Shown here piece after piece: positions 58,610 through 64,000 of a stretch of DNA of 64,000 nt. The notes beneath the pieces were generated by a model that made no database searches, was not told the DNA's origin, and saw nothing but the letters and a program-made list of their open reading frames with translations. This DNA comes from an uncultured Prevotellaceae bacterium (lineage in GTDB: Bacteria; Bacteroidota; Bacteroidia; Bacteroidales; Bacteroidaceae): contig CACZVE010000012.1 of the NCBI GenBank assembly GCA_902784565.1, positions 1 to 64,000 of the forward strand, given 5' to 3'. Positions within the stretch are counted from its first letter, which is position 1; each line of letters opens with the position of its first letter. Position numbers and translations under genes: made by a program.

Positions 58610-59308
58610 TTAATGGTCGATACGGAACTCGTCGCCACTATCTTCCAGTTTCAGACCGTGCAGATCCATTGCCGGCTTCTCTTTCCAACGGCTGTATTCG
58701 AAGGTCTCCTCGTCCTGTTTCTCCACACCGCTGGTTTTATAAACCAGAGAATCGGCTCCCAACAGGAGGATCTCATAGAGATTCACCTCTTCCATATCAC
58801 CACCACCTTCGCGCTGGGAAAGGATTTCCAACTTACCATTGTAAATCTTCCAAGTCTTGTAGATGATGCTGCTCTGGTCGATGCTCTCAGCCACACCGCC
58901 TTCCTTGATACGGATGCCCACTTCGGAACTGCCGTCAATGGGATTCGGCATCACCCAATCGCCCAAGAGCGTGTTCTGGTTAATGACAATCACGGCTTCA
59001 GTCTTGGCCTTGTTAGGTAATACAGCCATACGGTCACCAGCCTGCAGACCGCCAAACACCTGTCCGTTATCCTGGGCATTGGTCAGATCCAGGTTCAGGG
59101 TGTCGCCATTGTCTGTCAACAACTGGAGGGTGTTCATAGCCGTACCATTGCCGCACAGACCGTATATGGTCTGATCGAAGGGCATGTAATTCTCCACAGA
59201 ATCAGACTCTTCTTCTACTGTCTGCTGTGGCTGCTGATTGCCGCCACCACAACTGCCCATCGTCATGACGAAGGCAGCCATCATTCCGAAAAATGCTAAT
59301 TTCTTCAT
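58610..59308 (-). CDS. Lipocalin-like lipoprotein
   Basis: A 232-residue lipoprotein (lipid cysteine in MTMGSCGGG, residue 20) with a glutamine-rich linker and then a beta-rich domain. The segment LLGDWVMPNPIDGSSEVGIRI, followed by KTWKIYNGKLEI and LVYKT, is the usual pattern of Bacteroidota lipocalin-like domains. The first part (residues 45-110) has another small beta region. No acidic export signal directly follows the cysteine, so periplasmic orientation is likely. It lies between mazG (22 bp) and rnz (13 bp) in the same direction. The ligand is unknown. Confidence 0.75.
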   Translation of the reverse strand: MKKLAFFGMMAAFVMTMGSCGGGNQQPQQTVEEESDSVENYMPFDQTIYGLCGNGTAMNTLQLLTDNGDTLNLDLTNAQDNGQVFGGLQAGDRMAVLPNKAKTEAVIVINQNTLLGDWVMPNPIDGSSEVGIRIKEGGVAESIDQSSIIYKTWKIYNGKLEILSQREGGGDMEEVNLYEILLLGADSLVYKTSGVEKQDEETFEYSRWKEKPAMDLHGLKLEDSGDEFRIDH

Positions 59309-59320
59309 CTCTTTATTTTT

Positions 59321-59348
59321 AATTCACTATTCACTTCTCACTTTTCTT
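59321..59348. repeat. Heptamer array 6 across the mazG stop codon
   Basis: Units AATTCAC, TATTCAC, TTCTCAC, TTTTCTT. On the mazG strand they read as AGTGA-type heptamers and provide the last codons and the TGA. Confidence 0.75.
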
Positions 59349-60197
59349 TGCCTCATTCCATAGTTCATCCATTTCCGATAAAGTCATATCCTTCAATGGT
59401 TTACCTATTTTGATACTATGAGCTTCAATATAGTTAAAACGGTTTATGAACTTACGGTTGGTCATCTCCAGCGCATTGTCAGGATTCAGTTTGTAGAGAC
59501 GCGCAGCATTGATAACGGAGAAGAGGAAATCACCCAGTTCCTTCGTAGAATTCTCCTTATCCTCCTTGCTCAGTTCGGTCTCCAATTCACCGAGTTCCTC
59601 ACGCACCTTCTTCCACACATCCTCCTTCTGTTCCCAGTCAAAACCCACATTACGGGCCTTGTCCTGAATGCGGTAGGCCTTTATCAGACTCGGCAGGGCC
59701 TCAGGCACACCAGAGAGTACACTCTCATTACCATCTTTCTCTTTCAGTTTGATTTGCTCCCAGTTTTCCAAGACCTGTGAAACCGTTGTCACTTTTCCGG
59801 AATCTCCGGTTTCCCCGGTACTTCCAGTCTCCTCTGGCACATACGGCAAGGGCTTAGGATCTTCAGCATCAATCTGCGAGGGATGATAGACATGCGGATG
59901 GCGGGTGATCATCTTACGGGTCAGCGCATTGCAGACATCCGCCATATCAAACTGCTCTTTTTCCTCGGCTATCTTCGCATAGAAACAAATATGCAAAAGC
60001 ACGTCGCCCAGTTCTTTGCAGATGTCGTGGATATCATTTTTGATGAGGGCATCGCAGAGTTCATAGGTCTCCTCGATGGTATTGGGTCTCAGGCTCTCGT
60101 TGGTCTGTTTCTTGTCCCACGGACAATTGGCTCTCAACGCGTCCAACACGTCGAGAAAGCGACCGAAAGCCTGCATTTTTTCTTCTTTTGTGTGCAT
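59331..60197 (-). CDS. mazG: Nucleoside triphosphate pyrophosphohydrolase MazG
   Basis: A 288-residue MazG with tandem all-alpha NTP pyrophosphatase domains. The first has LRANCPWDKKQTNESLRPNTIEE and CKELGDVLLHICFYAKIAEE; the second has NVGFDWEQKEDVWKKVREE and KELGDFLFSVINAARL. It removes aberrant or excess NTPs. Between the domains, 9-bp tandem repeats (59793-59837) encode PEETGSTGETGDSGKV, a low-complexity insertion near residues 120-136. The C terminus lies in heptamer array 6. The start may be ATG 60176. It is divergent from valS. Confidence 0.94.
   Translation of the reverse strand: MHTKEEKMQAFGRFLDVLDALRANCPWDKKQTNESLRPNTIEETYELCDALIKNDIHDICKELGDVLLHICFYAKIAEEKEQFDMADVCNALTRKMITRHPHVYHPSQIDAEDPKPLPYVPEETGSTGETGDSGKVTTVSQVLENWEQIKLKEKDGNESVLSGVPEALPSLIKAYRIQDKARNVGFDWEQKEDVWKKVREELGELETELSKEDKENSTKELGDFLFSVINAARLYKLNPDNALEMTNRKFINRFNYIEAHSIKIGKPLKDMTLSEMDELWNEAKKSEK
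59793..59837. repeat. Five 9-bp tandem repeats inside mazG
   Basis: Units TTTTCCGGA, ATCTCCGGT, TTCCCCGGT, ACTTCCAGT, CTCCTCTGG, encoding the three-residue pattern ETG/STG/ETG/DSG in the inter-domain linker. Confidence 0.85.
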
Positions 60198-60216
60198 AAA
60201 CCATAAAATATTGGGG

Positions 60217-60224
60217 CAAAGATA
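60217..60224 (-). promoter_or_regulatory. -7 element for mazG
   Basis: TATCTTTG on the minus strand, 20 bp before the mazG ATG. Its -33 position falls in heptamer array 7. Confidence 0.6.
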
Positions 60225-60230
60225 CGAAAT

Positions 60231-60265
60231 AATTCATAATTGATAATGCATAATTCATAATTATT
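60231..60265. repeat. Heptamer array 7 between mazG and valS
   Basis: Five units AATTCAT, AATTGAT, AATGCAT, AATTCAT, AATTATT fill the space between the divergent -7 elements and replace both expected -33 positions. Confidence 0.88.
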
Positions 60266-60268
60266 TTA

Positions 60269-60276
60269 TAATTTTG
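60269..60276 (+). promoter_or_regulatory. -7 element for valS
   Basis: TAATTTTG, 55 bp before the chosen valS ATG at 60331; the in-frame ATG at 60274 overlaps this box and is rejected. Confidence 0.6.
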
Positions 60277-60330
60277 CAGCGATTTTTTAAGAATTTACCA
60301 TTTTTCAGCATAGAAATAACAAACAAATAT

Positions 60331-63036
<2,706 letters not shown>

Positions 63037-63059
63037 GAAACAGGCTTCTACTATATAAT

Positions 63060-63090
63060 TAAGGTGTGACTCTGACCGAGCCACACCTTA
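63060..63090. terminator. Hairpin terminator between valS and the TlpA-type gene
   Basis: AAGGTGTG (63061-63068) pairs with CACACCTT (63082-63089), extended inside by CTC with GAG. It separates convergent genes and may serve both strands. Confidence 0.75.
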
Positions 63091-63095
63091 TTCGT

Positions 63096-64000
63096 TTATT
63101 TCATCTGATCCAACAACCTTGCCAGGTTTTCAAGGTCGCGGGGATCGACGTTGAGATCCAGCAGATCGCCATTGCGATTAAAGAGCTTGTACGTAGGCCA
63201 ACTGTGGACGTTCAGGTGGCGCTCGATGGCCTCCTGTTGCTCTCCGGGCAGATTGTAGTGGGCCACATTCGGACCGCTGACATTATACTCCTTGATGACA
63301 TTCTCCCACGAATCCTGTGGACTGCGATTGGCCAGGTAGAGATACTGAATGTCGTAGTCCTTCAGGCGTGCGTACTCTTCCGTAGAGTGACTCAGTGCTT
63401 CCTTACAAGGACCGCACCAGGTGCCCCAGATATCCAGGAGCACAAACTTGCCCTTATACGGTTCGATAATCTTCTTCAACAGGGCCTCGCCCTCAGAGAG
63501 GTCAGCAAGATTATCCGACGATTTCAACACGAGTTTGTCGAACTCACGGTTCTCGATGGCGAGATAGTAGTCGTTCTGCTTCTCAATCATCGCCATGCAG
63601 ACGGGATTGTGGATCATTGCCTTAATGGTGTCCATGACGCTGGGCAGCAGCGACGTACGCCCATGGTCAAGATGGCTGAGTGTCTGCCGACCAAGGTAGA
63701 GACCTTTGATAAACGGATCTGCACCGAGTGAATCGAGCGTCAGGGCGTGTTGTTTCAGGGTGTTGATGAGCATCCCGCCATTGACAATCTTCGAGGCTCT
63801 CGGAGCGTTGACAATCTTATCCACCTCCTTTATCATGTCGGCATTCAGCGAGTCGAGTTCACGGGATTTACGTATCTTCGCATCAAGGTCGGGTTCTGCC
63901 TCAATGAGCGGAGAGACCTCATCTATCCATTTAGCCCAACGCGTGAGCAGTGCCAGTTCCTCGTCGTTGGAGGCAAATTCCTTGTAGTTATCACGGAGGC
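63096..64000 (-). CDS. TlpA-type thioredoxin-fold protein (partial, N terminus outside window)
   Basis: The reading frame is open from the right edge to the stop at 63096, about 301 residues. The C-terminal 140 residues are a TlpA/ResA thioredoxin-like domain with active-site motif WGTWCGPCKEALSH and the cis-proline region in HLNVHSWPTYKLFN. The upstream part is helical and acidic (WAKWIDEVSPLIEAEPDLDAKI), as in Bacteroidota periplasmic TlpA proteins that carry a DUF4369-type N-terminal domain. Probably exported, but the signal region is not visible. It should reduce or form disulfides in the periplasm. Confidence 0.85.
   Translation of the reverse strand, partial: LRDNYKEFASNDEELALLTRWAKWIDEVSPLIEAEPDLDAKIRKSRELDSLNADMIKEVDKIVNAPRASKIVNGGMLINTLKQHALTLDSLGADPFIKGLYLGRQTLSHLDHGRTSLLPSVMDTIKAMIHNPVCMAMIEKQNDYYLAIENREFDKLVLKSSDNLADLSEGEALLKKIIEPYKGKFVLLDIWGTWCGPCKEALSHSTEEYARLKDYDIQYLYLANRSPQDSWENVIKEYNVSGPNVAHYNLPGEQQEAIERHLNVHSWPTYKLFNRNGDLLDLNVDPRDLENLARLLDQMK

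Overview
The window looks like a chromosome segment of a Bacteroidota bacterium, most likely Prevotella or a close relative (inference, not a database match). The reasons are: many starts preceded by the Bacteroidota sigma-factor promoter (TTTG, about 20 bp, TAnnTTTG); few Shine-Dalgarno sequences; TonB-dependent receptors; lipoproteins with acidic residues after the lipid cysteine; GldE beside Ssb; and Bacteroidota-type fused cobalamin enzymes. No phage, integrase, transposase gene or CRISPR array was seen.

Layout. 1-3000: end of an unknown gene, a YgiQ radical SAM protein, tRNA-Arg, a YhcH-family protein and a STAS protein. 3015-13995: hexuronate and Entner-Doudoroff genes. The minus-strand operon kdgK-eda runs by overlapping genes into a large lipoprotein sensor kinase, a response regulator and a membrane protein. 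The divergent operon carries a LacI regulator, uxaA, an NhaC-type antiporter and an unknown protein. uxaC (47625-49031) belongs to the same pathway. 13999-25320: envelope and housekeeping genes (zinc-ribbon protein, GH25 lysozyme, clostripain-like lipoprotein, gldE, ssb, nspC with a hybrid kinase, glmS, a YjjG-type nucleotidase) and a four-tRNA operon.

25370-47604 is a cobalamin region. A cobalamin riboswitch precedes a BtuB-type receptor, a lipid-anchored CbiK-like chelatase, a second TonB receptor, BtuF and BtuC. The minus strand carries fused enzymes CbiJ-CbiD, CbiG-CbiF, CbiE-CbiT and CbiH-CbiC, then CbiB, CbiP and CbiA; cobU, cobT and cobS are on the plus strand. A FISUMP-like gene, a 16-unit tandem array of about 42 bp and a DUF2147 gene lie inside the biosynthetic block. 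CbiL, CobC, a corrinoid adenosyltransferase and BtuD are not in the window.

47625-64000: uxaC, asparaginase, an EF-G paralogue, hemW, nth, an operon with an L,D-transpeptidase and an ECF sigma factor, rnz, a lipocalin-like lipoprotein, mazG, valS and the end of a TlpA-type thioredoxin gene.

The most unusual content is repeat DNA placed in or between normal genes: seven separate arrays of four or five degenerate heptamers, five of them inside coding sequence; two 66-bp REPIN-like palindromes inserted in frame in one gene (cbiJ-cbiD); the 42-bp array; and a covarying hairpin element in front of each tRNA-Gly.
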